Origin: Angiostrongylus vasorum
Taxonomy: Eukaryota > Nematoda > Chromadorea > Rhabditida > Metastrongylidae
Length of the DNA: 64,000 nt
NCBI GenBank assembly: GCA_018806985.1
Contig: JADANN010000364.1
Span: forward strand, 1,922,001 to 1,986,000
Reading direction: 5' to 3'
Every line of letters starts with the position of its first letter. Positions within the stretch are counted from its first letter, which is position 1. Made by a program: the position numbers and the translations under genes. The notes beneath the pieces were generated by a model. That model was not told the origin of the DNA, did no database searches, and was given only the letters and a program-made list of their open reading frames with translations. Below are positions 44,263 to 54,289 of this stretch, piece by piece.

Positions 44263-44835
44263 AGATCCCTAAACTTCGACCTGTATGATCGCAATGGTGA
44301 GAGGTTTCATGTTGCCTTTTGGTGGGTTAACCCTAATAGAGGTGACCGATTGAAGAAATTTCTTTCTAGCCAAGTTCTCAAAGACAGGATCACTTTTATA
44401 GACCTTGGAGGAGACAAGTTGATTACACTACCAGAGATTTTAGGATAGCAGGTATCTTTGTTCTAAGCCAAACATTCAGCAGGGCGATTTTTCGATGTGG
44501 TAACTGTAACACAAAGTGGTCGTTGTCGTCAAGGAGCTTGTTACTAGTCTAGAATTCCATTTTGACTAGTAAGTGTCCCCAGCTTCTTCTCAACTGAAAT
44601 TTATGAAAGTTCATCTCGTATAGGACAATTTTTATTACATAACTCTGATGCTCCTCCAAACGTTGATTTCGATCAAATGATTTCTAGATGGATCGAAACC
44701 TCGCTAAACTACTATAGTCATTTCGGTAGAAAGGGCAGCATGGTCACCATATATGTCGAGCCCAAAGTAGATCTCTTCCTAAATTGTAAAACATACAACA
44801 ATGTATTGATATTTTTTGATGACATGACTTCGTAG
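44263..44835 (+). pseudogene. Decayed coding remnant, family not recognised
   Basis: Two long in-register pieces lie in the same plus frame. The first (44263-44448) follows a GAAG acceptor-like site and reads NFDLYDRNGERFHVAFWWVN, then RGDRLKKFLSSQVLKDRITF, ending at a TAG. The second (about 44583-44835) follows CCCCAG and reads FFSTEIYESSSRIGQFLLHN, DFDQMISRWIETSLNYYSHF, KGSMVTIYVEPKVDLFLNC. The 134 bases between have stops in this frame, but the other frames read protein-like, so either an intron or frameshifts separate the pieces. The style (Trp-rich, with an Asp-Gln-Met-Ile-x-Arg-Trp-Ile motif) recalls large nematode-specific families such as F-box-associated proteins, but I cannot name it. 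No methionine start is visible. Confidence 0.4.
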
Positions 44836-45016
44836 TCATCAATCAATCTATTAGATATCAATTTTAAGCAGAAGATATAGACACATGGACCCACCTCGAC
44901 GACAAATGAAGCCGATCTATAGGTTTGGCCTTCGAAAAAGTATATGGAGTTGCTTAGGAGCAGAGAAAACAATTAGAACCAACATTTAAGCACTCTACTG
45001 AAGGCTCAGAGCAGTA
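44836..45016. other. Short noncoding gap, nothing recognised
   Basis: A minus-strand frame (44718-44972) is antisense to the preceding coding remnant and is most likely its shadow. Confidence 0.4.
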
Positions 45017-45303
45017 TTGTGCAGTGGTTTAGCGATACCCTTCAATACAGACTGCTTTGGTCGCTAGTTCGATCCCGTGTTTGACCCAAGCTTACTACTC
45101 GCTTTATCCCTTCGAGGTCGGCAAATCGGTAGCAAATTTGCCTTGGAGGATAAAAACACTGCCTTAATACATCACTGGGTCACCGCAAGTGATTTTATGC
45201 GCCGGATGTGCATTCATTCACCACTAACAATGTTTGATGCAGTAGAATGAACGGCGTACTTTTCAGGGATTGATCAATGCTAGTGCTTTTATCCTTCTGT
45301 GCT
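45017..45303 (+). mobile_element. SINE-A copy with good tRNA-like head
   Basis: Box A-like TGTGCAGTGGTTTAGCGA and a near-canonical box B, TAGTTCGATCCCGTG. The core GAGGTCGGCAAATCGGTAGC has a decayed palindrome. The 3' body AACAATGTTTGATGCAGTAG leads to GGGATTGATCAATGCTAGTG and a TTTTATCC tail. Confidence 0.87.
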
Positions 45304-45710
45304 TTATTAATGAGATACGTGGAGGGAGAATAGCACGGCTTTCGAACTCTTCCCAAGTGAGCTTTATAGGTCCTTGTGGTCGTGAAAAGCTGAATGTTTG
45401 TTCTTGCTATCTTGCTGAACAATTTCCGAGGAACTTTCTTCTTTGGATTATGTTAGTGGAAATCTCTGATGTTGTTTGGTCAGGGTCGCTCTTTATGCTT
45501 AAATTCACCTCAGTGAGTCTATTCTCTTTCATAATTTGAAAAATTGTGTTCGCTAATGTGGAAAGGAACGCAAGCTCTAAGTGCAATAAAAGACTAAAGC
45601 CTGGAAGGACACGTCTGAAGCCGTACGTAAAAAACAGTCGTGTATAAAAAAAGAACCATTCAGTGAGAGGATTCGAAAATATTGGCGGAATTGTTTGTTG
45701 TGGGAATTGA

Positions 45711-46109
45711 CTAATAGCTTACTTGATACATACTTGATACTTGAATGGCTCGTCCTCACTGGTTGTGCGGTCCCCACCACAATCTTCATTTTTCGAAGAT
45801 CTTCTGGTTAAGTCATTATGGTTCCCTGGAGCTCCGAGGTCACGCTGGCCAATGTCTGCTTCAGGTCTTCACCACCACCACCATTCGCAGCCCTTGTGGA
45901 TAAGAGGGAGATTTGCCATTATGCGACTTTAATACCAAAACGGTGGTGGTTCCTGCTATTGGTTTACTCTTAGCTAGGCTTCTTGATGGAAACGGACTCC
46001 TTCTCAGCTTGGACACCCTGTCTGGGGTGATTCCCCCGCTGTACATCGCAGTCCGGCACCCAGTAACACCTCCCAGCCACGATGAAGCGGTGAACCGTGT
46101 CTAATAGCT
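45711..46109 (-). mobile_element. Family D repeat with 9-bp target-site duplication
   Basis: Full-length minus-strand copy (45720-46100). At its left end the tail reads ACTTGATACATACTTGATAC, a tandem ACTTGATA-type repeat. At its right end the head reads CACGATGAAGCGGTGAACC. CTAATAGCT flanks it at 45711-45719 and 46101-46109. Confidence 0.88.
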
Positions 46110-47934
46110 ATTCATTGCTTATAAAGTTGATGTGTACACATAAAATCTTACTCCTTTTTCTATTATTTATCATGTATTGCTTTTTTCTAACACTCAGTTT
46201 ATAATGGCTTTAGACCCGTCTGAATGAGATTCACGAAGGATGAAAGTGGGAATCGCTTTGCCTCATGCCATCAAGCTCTATCATTGAGATGGGCCAGCGA
46301 AGGGCTTCTGAACGCATAATACAGCCGTGGTTCACGGGGTTTGGTACGGTAGAACGTCGCGACTGACGTTTTGACGACGGACATCTGAACTTGATAACAG
46401 GAGCTTTTTTAACAACCAAATTACTTGTGGAAATCTCCCAAGTAATTTGCAACCTCCAGAAGAAAGTCGAATTTTTTGCCTTTCCAGAATAAATCATTTT
46501 TACGCCTTTTTTTCAGCAAAAGTGAGTAGATTCTTATGGCTCTTATTTTAGATAAAGGAAGTTCTGTTGTGCTGGGCTGTAGTGGATTAAAATTTATGAA
46601 ACCGCAGGTGCTTTTCCACCAGGCTGTACTTTCGCTACACTCACAGTTGAGGTAAGTTCTGCGAAGCCGAGAGATATAGGACAATGAGATCCTATGCTGA
46701 TTTTGTTTCCATATTACAACTTTCATGACGAGCCTGTATGCGTTTGTCGGGTTTTCTGAGCAGCTCAAATACTTGGCTGAACATGGCGGTTGTAAAGGCG
46801 AGCAACGATCCAAGGCAGTCCCGAGTCACGGAAAAGACGATTGCGAGGTGAGGTACGACTCAACCTGTGGATGTTGTTCAGCGAACACGATTGGTTTTGG
46901 CTTGTCGCCAGCAATGTGACGTTGTTGCTTATGGCTTTTAATGAATTCATGTGGAAACGACAGCTCTTTTGCTCTGACAAACAATGCCTGAGCTACGAGA
47001 AAGGTGCTATGCATAAGTTGATCCTACCGCATATCGGCATAGCAGTTTCATCTCCATCCAGTTGTTTTTTATGAGTTTAATCTAGTGTAAAGTATTAAGT
47101 AGACGGTGCAGGGAAGAATGTGAAAGGGAACGAAAAATGTTGACAAAAAGAATAGAATCTAATTCAACATTAAGAGAAATTTGGTAGCCAACATCTTCAA
47201 GAGAATTGGACTTAGTAATTACTCGTTGAATAAATGACGGTCGTCAGTAAACGTATCGTGAAGTGACAAAATGTCCACCAAATTTTTAAGTCTGATGAGC
47301 CACAAGAGTGACTGGGCTATTCAGTAATATAAATTAAGAACGAAAAACATCGGAGAATGACGATAGACGACTTCCGAAAGGGACTTCTTCAAGCTGAGAG
47401 AGCTGGTATAAACTATAAATGGTGATGAGCGCAAAAGTGTATGACTATGAGTAACTAGTAAGGCAGCAACCTATATAACGAATCCAGTAGAACCTGATGA
47501 AATCTAAAGCGACTATCACGAGGAGTAAGTGCATCAAGTCAGTTTCTTTGATAAATCTAATAAAGTTCTTCTTCTGCTGCGTCTGTTTGATAGCGAAAAT
47601 ATTAAACAGGGATTCGGAGTGCGTAATAGTTCTTAAGATTTAAATATGAGATGGTTCTCTACAGAAAGTTATCAACAGCAAACGAGAGACATATGCAATC
47701 AGATCAAGCGGTGTGATATCAAAGGCTGTGCGCAAAAGACAGTTGGGGAAATGGAATAAAGTCAAAAAAGCGATGAATAGTGAAGTTTTAGGCGTCCTCT
47801 ACTGAAAGGCAACATCGAGAAAGCTTTTCACACAGGTCTTCTCACAAAGCTCTAAAACTCGAAAAGTTATGAAAAAAGTCCCGAAGCTTACCTTTTTTTA
47901 AACTCGACGTTGAAAAAATAACTCACTGCTTTTA
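46110..47934. other. No secure feature; overlapping open frames
   Basis: The minus frame at 46421-46813 (130 codons) and others at 46725-47074 on both strands are open. A GAG|GTGAGG donor-like site near 46850 follows one plus frame, but no acceptor precedes it. I recognise no domain. Confidence 0.3.
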
Positions 47935-47951
47935 CTGGTGAGCAAACCCTG

Positions 47952-48262
47952 CGCTGTTATTACAGCATTTAGTAGTTCATAATAGCCGACGTTTCAGCGG
48001 TTTCTGCTTCTTCAAAGCCTGAAAACACCAAACCGAAATCCAATCTACCCAGCCAAAAACTTCCACAACCTTGACGGATGAAATTTAACACATGAAGATT
48101 TATGTTTTAGGATTTACTTATTAAGTTTTGTCTGCTGAGGTTACGAAAGTGTTTGGCTGAGTAGATTGCATAGCAATTTAACCCCTCTAAGCTCTGAAGA
48201 AGTCGAAACCACTGAGGCATCTGCTATTGTGTGTTAATAGATGCTTTCATAACATCCTCGTG
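47952..48262. mobile_element. PLE-type foldback with two opposed hammerhead-like motifs
   Basis: The left arm (about 47952-48065) and right arm (about 48150-48262) are inverted repeats. Each arm has a motif starting GCTTTGAAGAAG (left, minus strand, 47984-48022) or GCTCTGAAGAAG (right, plus strand, 48189-48224), and each includes AATCTACCCAGCC or its complement. Both cores have mutations outside the first box. No coding sequence is present. Confidence 0.65.
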
Positions 48263-48889
48263 ATCGCTCATCAAGAAAAACAATGAATCATTGACAAAAA
48301 AGATTGGGAAATCGGAGAACCTACGTGATCTAGTTGTTTAAACTCCAGTTCATTCCCGATACTTGTTATCCTACACAATGGAAAAGTTGTCTTTCTAATG
48401 CTTACTGGTAGGTAAAAAATAGAAGTCACTTGTAGAAGGGCAACGTATCAATCGCTAGGAAGGAGTTTCGTTGGGGGAGACGGTATTATTCAGCTCGCTT
48501 TAGTCAACAGCTTTATGTTCACCGGTTAGAGTTAGCATTCCAACAGTAGTGTTTCCGGGCTTTTTACATAGCTAGACATAAGAAGTCAATTCGAAGAGGA
48601 ATTTTATCAATTAACCCGTTAATATTTGAAAACGGCTTTGTTTTTTCCAAGTGCAAATGCATGCAACTACCTGACATTCGAAATGAATGTTTCTGGGATA
48701 TGACGTAACATCAAGAGTGAAACAACAACCATCCTCCGGAAAATTCAACAACGTAGAGCTCATGTCTGTACTATGGCTATTTTTTCTGTCAAAAAATAGG
48801 CAAATGGAGCGAAAACTTGTCTTACAAGAAGATGACCTGAATGTGTAATTTGTCCAACTATTAAAAAATAATGGCAAAAGCCAAATATG
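48263..48889. other. Noncoding stretch, nothing recognised
   Basis: An 88-codon minus frame (48611-48877) has no domain that I recognise. Confidence 0.35.
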
Positions 48890-49130
48890 GCCGCAGTGAA
48901 TGAACGACCATCCGCCAGGATTAGGGCCTGAGGCGGAAAGCCGGCCGAGTCACGCTCAGCGTGGTCTCGTCGCCGACGACTACGATAGCGCCAATGATGG
49001 ATGCAAGGCAAGGGCGCGAGTGGATAGGTGATCGAGCTGGACGAAATGCATTGACAGACTGGATGCCTCTCCGAGTTTACAACATCGCGTCGTCGTCGAG
49101 AATCAAGAATTCATGATGTCCCGAGATCGA
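48890..49130. other. GC-rich island open in several frames
   Basis: Within AT-rich surroundings this 240-bp block is clearly richer in GC. Plus reads AGRVTLSVVSSPTTTIAPMM and GREWIGDRAGRNALTDW. Minus reads HHWRYRSRRRRDHAERDSAG. It could be a transposon piece or a relic exon; I recognise no family and cannot choose a strand. Confidence 0.3.
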
Positions 49131-49251
49131 AAACTGAGATCGAAAGGCTTTTTTCTCATAAATACTTCAAAACTGATGACGGAAACAACTTGACGCTTCG
49201 TTTCTGTAGAAAAAATGTGGCCGCAAATCTAGTTTTGTTTCTAAATGTGAA

Positions 49252-49312
49252 TGTTTGGCGCCAAAACGTTAGCTGGGTAAAAGTTTTATAACAACTTCGT
49301 GTTAGCTTAGTA
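49252..49312 (+). mobile_element. PLE terminal-repeat fragment
   Basis: GGCGCCAAAACGTTAGCTGG followed by TTTTATAACAACTTCGTG resembles the segment from the hammerhead 3' half onward in the PLE terminal repeats. The 5' half of the motif is gone. Confidence 0.4.
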
Positions 49313-49948
49313 ACTTAAGAAAGCACTTCTCACCTCCAGTTTCCAAGCATTTTCTAAAAATCCAGTGGTGTTGGAATTTAGGTATTATTTAAGGATAACA
49401 TAGGACCTCTCGCGACGTGAGATTGTTTTCAAACTTCTGCGTTGCTGGCTCGAACGCTGTTACATTCAGCGCTTGGCCAAAAAAAATTATCTCTAGTTGG
49501 AAAGTAACAAATCGTTAAAAAGTGGCATACTCTTCTAACGTTGTTTGCTCTTTTATCAACTACCCACAATTATTTTCGTCCTTTTATTATCCCGCGCCGT
49601 TCGAAAAAATAATTCCCGTTGGACTGATAAGTTGTTATTTCAGCCGGATTTCTTCATTGAAGCCCTGAGATATTCAGATCAAAGCGATTACAAGCTGTCT
49701 CGCTAGCAGGTCGAGTGGATCAGAGGAGGAACAGCTACCTTTTCAACAAACTCTGCACCTGGGTAAGCGACTACAATCGCCAACGTCGTTCCACTCTCTG
49801 ATCTGATTCCCTAATGAAAAGTCGTCGAGCGTCTTCTAAGCTCCCGTAACAGCTTCTTCAGTTTGTTTGGAAATCGATTCCTGAGGTTTTCATGGCATTT
49901 TGGCAGGGTATTTTACAGTAAGCATGTGTAATCTCCTTCAGTAATTCA
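49313..49948. other. Noncoding stretch, nothing recognised
   Basis: No repeat copy or convincing exon was seen. Confidence 0.4.
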
Positions 49949-50215
49949 ATGCCTTGCTGTAAGCGAACATTTCACAACATTTTCACCATATTGTTAGCTA
50001 CTAATAATTTTTCGGACGAAGATCAGATGCAAATACCACAGAGATACTTAACGAATGTGTTGATCCATCGAAGGATTCAAATCCTGACATACAAGAATAC
50101 TGGTGTTTTCGAACAACAACTGTTCCGCCAAGATCACCTCCCACTTGACTGCCTTCGCCATGTTTATGATGCTCTTCGTCTTAACAGGCTTAATATGATT
50201 ACAATCGGACGTTAA
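49949..50215 (+). CDS. Open frame of 88 codons, unrecognised
   Basis: Starts MPCCKRTFHNIFTILLATNN and continues with PQRYLTNVLIHRRIQILTY and LPLDCLRHVYDALRLNRLNM before a TAA. The composition is protein-like (an Arg/Leu-rich helical second half), but there is no signal peptide, no known domain and no splice evidence. It could be a chance frame. Confidence 0.22.
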   Translation: MPCCKRTFHNIFTILLATNNFSDEDQMQIPQRYLTNVLIHRRIQILTYKNTGVFEQQLFRQDHLPLDCLRHVYDALRLNRLNMITIGR

Positions 50216-50614
50216 TATAGATGAGTTAAGGATGGATGCGACAAGCAATTTGCAATTCAGAAATATATTTGTCGCAAGGGTGAACGATCAAGTGAAAATG
50301 CAGATGACGTCGGAAAATTTCCTTAAATTGGACGCAATCATGGGGAAATATCTCTCTAGCGCATTTCTATAGCCTATATTTTTTTAACGACGAATCTTGT
50401 ACAAAATAGAAAAAAGTGCCTAGTCCAGTAAGGAAAGTCCGTGACTGGTTACCGAAGCAAATGCTTTAGGCTTTGTGGACGGATACTTGGAGGATGGACG
50501 AAGGTGGAACGGCGAATTTTGAGACCGTACTCAAAATCGTCTACTACTGTACTAATACTACTAGTGTAACCACTTTCATAAGGGTCCCTGCTGATATGAA
50601 ATCAGTACTTACTT
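50216..50614. other. Noncoding stretch, nothing recognised
   Basis: No feature that I can support. Confidence 0.4.
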
Positions 50615-50672
50615 GAATAGTTGAGTGGCCCGTCCTCACCGGTTGCGTAGGCTCCAGAATAATCTAAACTTT
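50615..50672 (-). mobile_element. Family D 3'-end fragment
   Basis: TTGAATAGTTGAGTGGCCCG followed by TCCTCACCGGTTGCG and CTCCAGAATAATC matches the 3' 60 bp of family D on the minus strand. The rest is absent. Confidence 0.6.
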
Positions 50673-50947
50673 TTCCTCATACCGAAATCAATAGTGACAA
50701 CTAAAATTTAATCTAAGCGCTGTAAAAAGAGGATACAAATAATTACTGTAGTGACCTTGAAATTATTACAGTATGCAACTGAAGGAAAAAAAAGAAGGCT
50801 GATGATTCCTTGGAATTAAGCTTATTATTAACGCACAATGCCCAAAGTGCACTGGGTACAATGCATTTGATGCAAAAGTGGTGGTCGCTTTCAAATGTAA
50901 CAAATTAAACCAATAAATCTCGACTCATAGTAGGCTATTTTTTTTAC

Positions 50948-51105
50948 AACCACAACGATGCTGAGATGTTCGCAAAACTTGGACCCTGGGCCACATCAAA
51001 CCACGATTACCTGGCGCTCGCGTGGTACACACAGCACCGCGGAGGCCCCTACTTTGTGTTTCTCTCAGCTAGTTTTCTACCTATCGCTGCCATCAGCAAT
51101 CACCA
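50948..51105 (-). mobile_element. SINE-E copy
   Basis: CCACAACGATGCTGAGATGTT, a degraded box B (AAACCACGATTACC), then TTGTGTTTCTCTCAGCTAGTT and CTGCCATCAG as in the copy at 1.4 kb. It sits about 40 bp from a SINE-B in the same orientation. Confidence 0.8.
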
Positions 51106-51145
51106 CTTTCTTTTAATTTTAATCAACACGTCTTTCACATGTTCT

Positions 51146-51478
51146 TTGCGGACCCCAACATTTCTCACTTTCGATTCGCTTCTTCTCATCCATCATCCAC
51201 GAACGTCTTCCAACTTTTTACGTGTAGCTACTGCTTGTGCTTGAGGATTTTCACTTCATCTTGAATGTCATAGTGTACTGGTCGAGTCCATTCCACCTGG
51301 CGCAGTGAGACAGGCTGAAGGATTCCCAGTTGGAGTGATTTCTTCGAAAACAAGTTCGGTGCCAATTTTTCCGACCCCGGAAGGATGAGAAGCTTGGCGA
51401 GCCTGGAGCTGGATCAAACCAATTCGTGCTCGTGATGATCGGCATCATTACCACCGAGCTATCGGTCCCTCACAGAGA
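51146..51478 (-). mobile_element. SINE-B copy with good tRNA-like head
   Basis: Minus-strand copy. The head (right end) reads GGGACCGATAGCTCGGTGG with box A TAGCTCGGTGGTAATGATG and box B TTTGATCCAGC. The core is AAAAATTGGCACCGAACTTG. The 3' end on the plus strand is TTTGCGGACCCCAACATTTC, with CATCCATCATCCACGAACG inside. Confidence 0.87.
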
Positions 51479-51759
51479 ACTTTATTAGTTGAAATGAAAA
51501 CCACTACAATTTCCAGATATTTGCCAACAAGTGCCAAGCTGTTTCGTCCTGCTAAAATGAATTCTTGACTTTTAGAATCCATGAAACATATTTCTTCCAT
51601 TATGTTCGTTCATAGCTCATATTTCCAGCACGAAAGCAGCACGTAAAGTAAAGTAAATGAACAAATGGAATTTCGCCCAGCAGGACGTGATGGAATTCAC
51701 CTATGTACCGCTTGTGTTTACAGCTGCTGCACCTGCCTTTCAAATTTTAAAAACCCAAA

Positions 51760-52070
51760 TTTTATTTTCGATGGCAAGTAAGGTGGGCCGGACACGTAAT
51801 GCGTATGAATGACAACCGATGGACAAGAGCCGTTAGTGACTGGATTCCTCGGGATGTTAAACGCACTGCAGGACGACCACCCACTCGATGGACAGAGTTC
51901 TTCACGAAAAGCCTAGAAGAAAGATATGATGCTCGACCAGTTCCTAGAGCGAGCAGAACCCATTGGGCTACTCTTGCACGCGACAGAGAAAAATGGAAGA
52001 TTTAATGGCGCCCGGTCGAGTCACTCGATGATCAACGGAACTACAAGTGATACAGGTGAAGTTTTATTTT
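51760..52070 (+). mobile_element. RTE retrotransposon 3'-end fragment
   Basis: Strongly 5'-truncated copy of the same RTE family as at 33.7 kb. The reading frame MRMNDNRWTRAVSDWIPRDV, GRPPTRWTEFFTKSLEERY and THWATLARDREKWK is open to a TAA at about 52005. It is followed by the same 3' noncoding end with CTACAAGTGATACAGGTGA. TTTTATTTT occurs at 51760-51768 and 52062-52070, a plausible but low-complexity 9-bp target-site duplication. Confidence 0.9.
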
Positions 52071-52424
52071 AAATTCTTTTTGAAGATCTTATTTTTGACA
52101 TGTTTAGAAACGTAGCAGCATCTAACCATGGATAACAAATCACGAAAATAATAAATTTTATAAATGGCTTAGAGGACAGATGGAAGCTCTTCAAGAAGTC
52201 CATGATGTTCTCAACTCCCCACGTGCTCGTCTGAATGAAAAATTGCCGTCATTTGTAACGAACATTCTGCTTTGTGGGTTAGTATGTGTGAAAATGAATT
52301 TTTAAATCTGTTGCGGTGTCCTCGAAAAAACATGATATGCAGAAACAATGAGAAAAGAATTTTTATGGAGATGATCACAATACAAGGTAAGATGGGACCA
52401 GTTTTTCTGTTTAGGAATTGTTGG
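52071..52424. other. Noncoding stretch, nothing recognised
   Basis: A frame at 52272-52556 (+) runs into SINE-A and is not a gene. Confidence 0.4.
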
Positions 52425-52645
52425 ATCGATCTCGCGTGCAGGAGTCACCAACCCTTTCGTCCCTCTTCCGGAGTTGGTAAATTGATATCAGACTTATCTG
52501 GTGGTATAGAAGCATTTACTTGCTATATCGGTAGGGTATTCCAAGTTACTTCATAGGTCAGACAAGCATTCAGTCTACTGTAACGGTGTTTGGTGAAGTC
52601 AAATGTATGACGCATACCACATCGATCAACCCCGAACGCTTCATT
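52425..52645 (+). mobile_element. SINE-A copy, head-truncated
   Basis: Starts near box B (GGATCGATCTCGCGTGCAGG). The core GTTGGTAAATTGATATCAGA has a damaged palindrome. The 3' body reads CGGTGTTTGGTGAAGTCAAA and ATCGATCAACCCCGAACGC. Confidence 0.78.
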
Positions 52646-52969
52646 TGATATCGGAGAAATCAAAATCTTTAGACGTTAAAAGATACTCCACACAACGTTG
52701 AAAAAGCGTGGGGCAGCAAATTTTGAGCCTTAAATCATTTAGCCCTATGCTTGAAACTGATGCTGTACACTTTTTATTGGCCACTGAACAACAACATCTC
52801 CATGTGGATGATGACTGCATAGTTTACAATTTCGTGACGAAACACGCAGTACCTACCGTATCATGCACAGTCTGATACCCAACACTTCAACGACCCTTCC
52901 ATCTTCCTTGCATCAAGCAGACAAAGTCTTTAATATAGACGCTAAAGAATCAGTACCTGCTAAGTGTCT

Positions 52970-52973
<4 letters not shown>

Positions 52974-53007
<34 letters not shown>
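52974..53007. repeat. (AT)n microsatellite
   Basis: A pure AT run of 34 bp. Confidence 0.97.
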
Positions 53008-53009
<2 letters not shown>

Positions 53010-53081
53010 ATTATGTCAAAGCGTTTGCACTATCTGCACCATTTCGTCGTCGTCGTATTGAATTTATAAAGAAGCTCGATC

Positions 53082-53390
53082 TTGAATCAGAGAAAAACCA
53101 AGATATTCACTCGATATTTGACTCTTATTAATGTCAAAACGTCCAAAAACTTGTCAGCTTATAGTGGCGAGGTTTTGGAATTTGCAAATCATAGCTGTTT
53201 TTTTACCGTAAATTCTGATAACGGAAGGAAAAAATTAATCTCTGTTCTCAATACCGCCCTAGTCGGAGATACACTACGGGGACGCACTGAATATTCTTTG
53301 TATGGGACATCCAATCTTTGGCAAACAACGTTGATTCCAACTGCATGGTTGAAAGTAGGTGATTTGAGAGGTTACTCTCACTTCAAGTAG
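53082..53390 (+). CDS. Open frame of 102 codons, unrecognised
   Basis: Reads TRYLTLINVKTSKNLSAYSG, VLEFANHSCFFTVNSDNGRK and GDTLRGRTEYSLYGTSNLWQ and stops at a TAG at 53390. The composition is balanced and resembles a soluble protein fragment, but I see no domain, acceptor or donor. It may be an exon, a relic or chance. Confidence 0.25.
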   Translation: MNQRKTKIFTRYLTLINVKTSKNLSAYSGEVLEFANHSCFFTVNSDNGRKKLISVLNTALVGDTLRGRTEYSLYGTSNLWQTTLIPTAWLKVGDLRGYSHFK

Positions 53391-53815
53391 TAATGAGTTG
53401 CACGTCTAATAACGGATTCATTAAATAACGTTGTACCATAAAGACATCATGGATCTCAAAACCCTTCATGCAGACTAACATATTTGCAAGAACGAACATG
53501 GATTCCAGTGCACTCGAAAAAAACTGTCTTTCCAAGTTCTACCAAACACCTCTCAATTGAAAAACAACGAAAACAGCAGAACGACTTTTTTTTGTTTTTC
53601 TTGAAAACTTGTATCTCAAGCAGCAAAATGTTCTACTGGAGGAAATTTCGTCCAGCACACATGAGCACTGTTATCGGAGTCGCGCCAAAGGATTTTGAAT
53701 CTTGAATCTTCTTGAATTTCTTAAGAGTTCGAATATAAGACAAATATGAACTCTGAAAATTGCAAGCGACAGTAATGGGGTAAGATGAGCTGTCTTCTAC
53801 TAGGTTCCCGGCAAT

Positions 53816-54247
53816 TAATGTCCGATATCCCTCACAACGGTCTGCCGCCTCATTGTGGCTGAGAGGTGTTCCTGGGTGTCTGACTGCGATGTACACCGAG
53901 GGGGATTCGTCCCCCTCGGCAGGGTCTCCCAAGCTGGGAAGGAGTCCGGCGTTTCCATCTGGGAGCCTAGCTAAGAGTAAACCAATACCAATACCAGGAT
54001 CCACCACCGTCTTGGTATCAAAGTCGCATGGTGGTAAATCCCTTCTGATCCACAAGGGTTGCGACTGCCTGTCGATGGTGTGACTGTGGTGACGACCTGG
54101 GGCAGACTTTGGCCAGGCTGCCCTCGGGATTCCAGGGAACCACAATGGGTTAGCCAGAAAAAACCCCAAAAAATGGTGTTTATGCTGGGGCCCGCACAAC
54201 TAGTGATGACGGGCCGTTCAAGTATCAAGTATCAAGTAATGTCCGAT
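53816..54247 (+). mobile_element. Family D repeat, full length, with 11-bp target-site duplication
   Basis: The reference copy for the family (53827-54236, 410 bp). Head ATCCCTCACAACGGTCTGCC. Mid-part GGTCTCCCAAGCTGGGAAGG, GCTAAGAGTAAACCAATACC and GATCCACAAGGGTTGCGAC. The 3' end GATGACGGGCCGTTCAAG leads into a tandem TATCAAG tail. TAATGTCCGAT flanks it at 53816-53826 and 54237-54247. A tail of short tandem repeats plus a target-site duplication indicates target-primed reverse transcription. Both strands are partly open, including a 188-codon minus frame, but the tail fixes the orientation as plus and the frame is probably fortuitous. Confidence 0.92.
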
Positions 54248-54289
54248 TTTAGGACGTATTTTCAAAGTAGCACAGCTAAGCCGAGAATG

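Noticed and set aside
46345..46385. Another hammerhead motif (GACTGACGTTTTGACGACGG)
   Set aside because: Only the GTC-GTTTT part resembles the motif. There is no CTGANGA box and no stem II on either strand.
46725..46919. Plus-strand exon ending at a GTGAGG donor
   Set aside because: The frame is closed upstream by a TGA with no AG acceptor between the stop and the first codon, so no exon can be built.
53633..54199. 188-codon minus-strand open frame
   Set aside because: It lies almost wholly in a family D repeat whose tail and target-site duplication fix the opposite orientation. Other D copies have stops in this frame and the protein resembles nothing I know.
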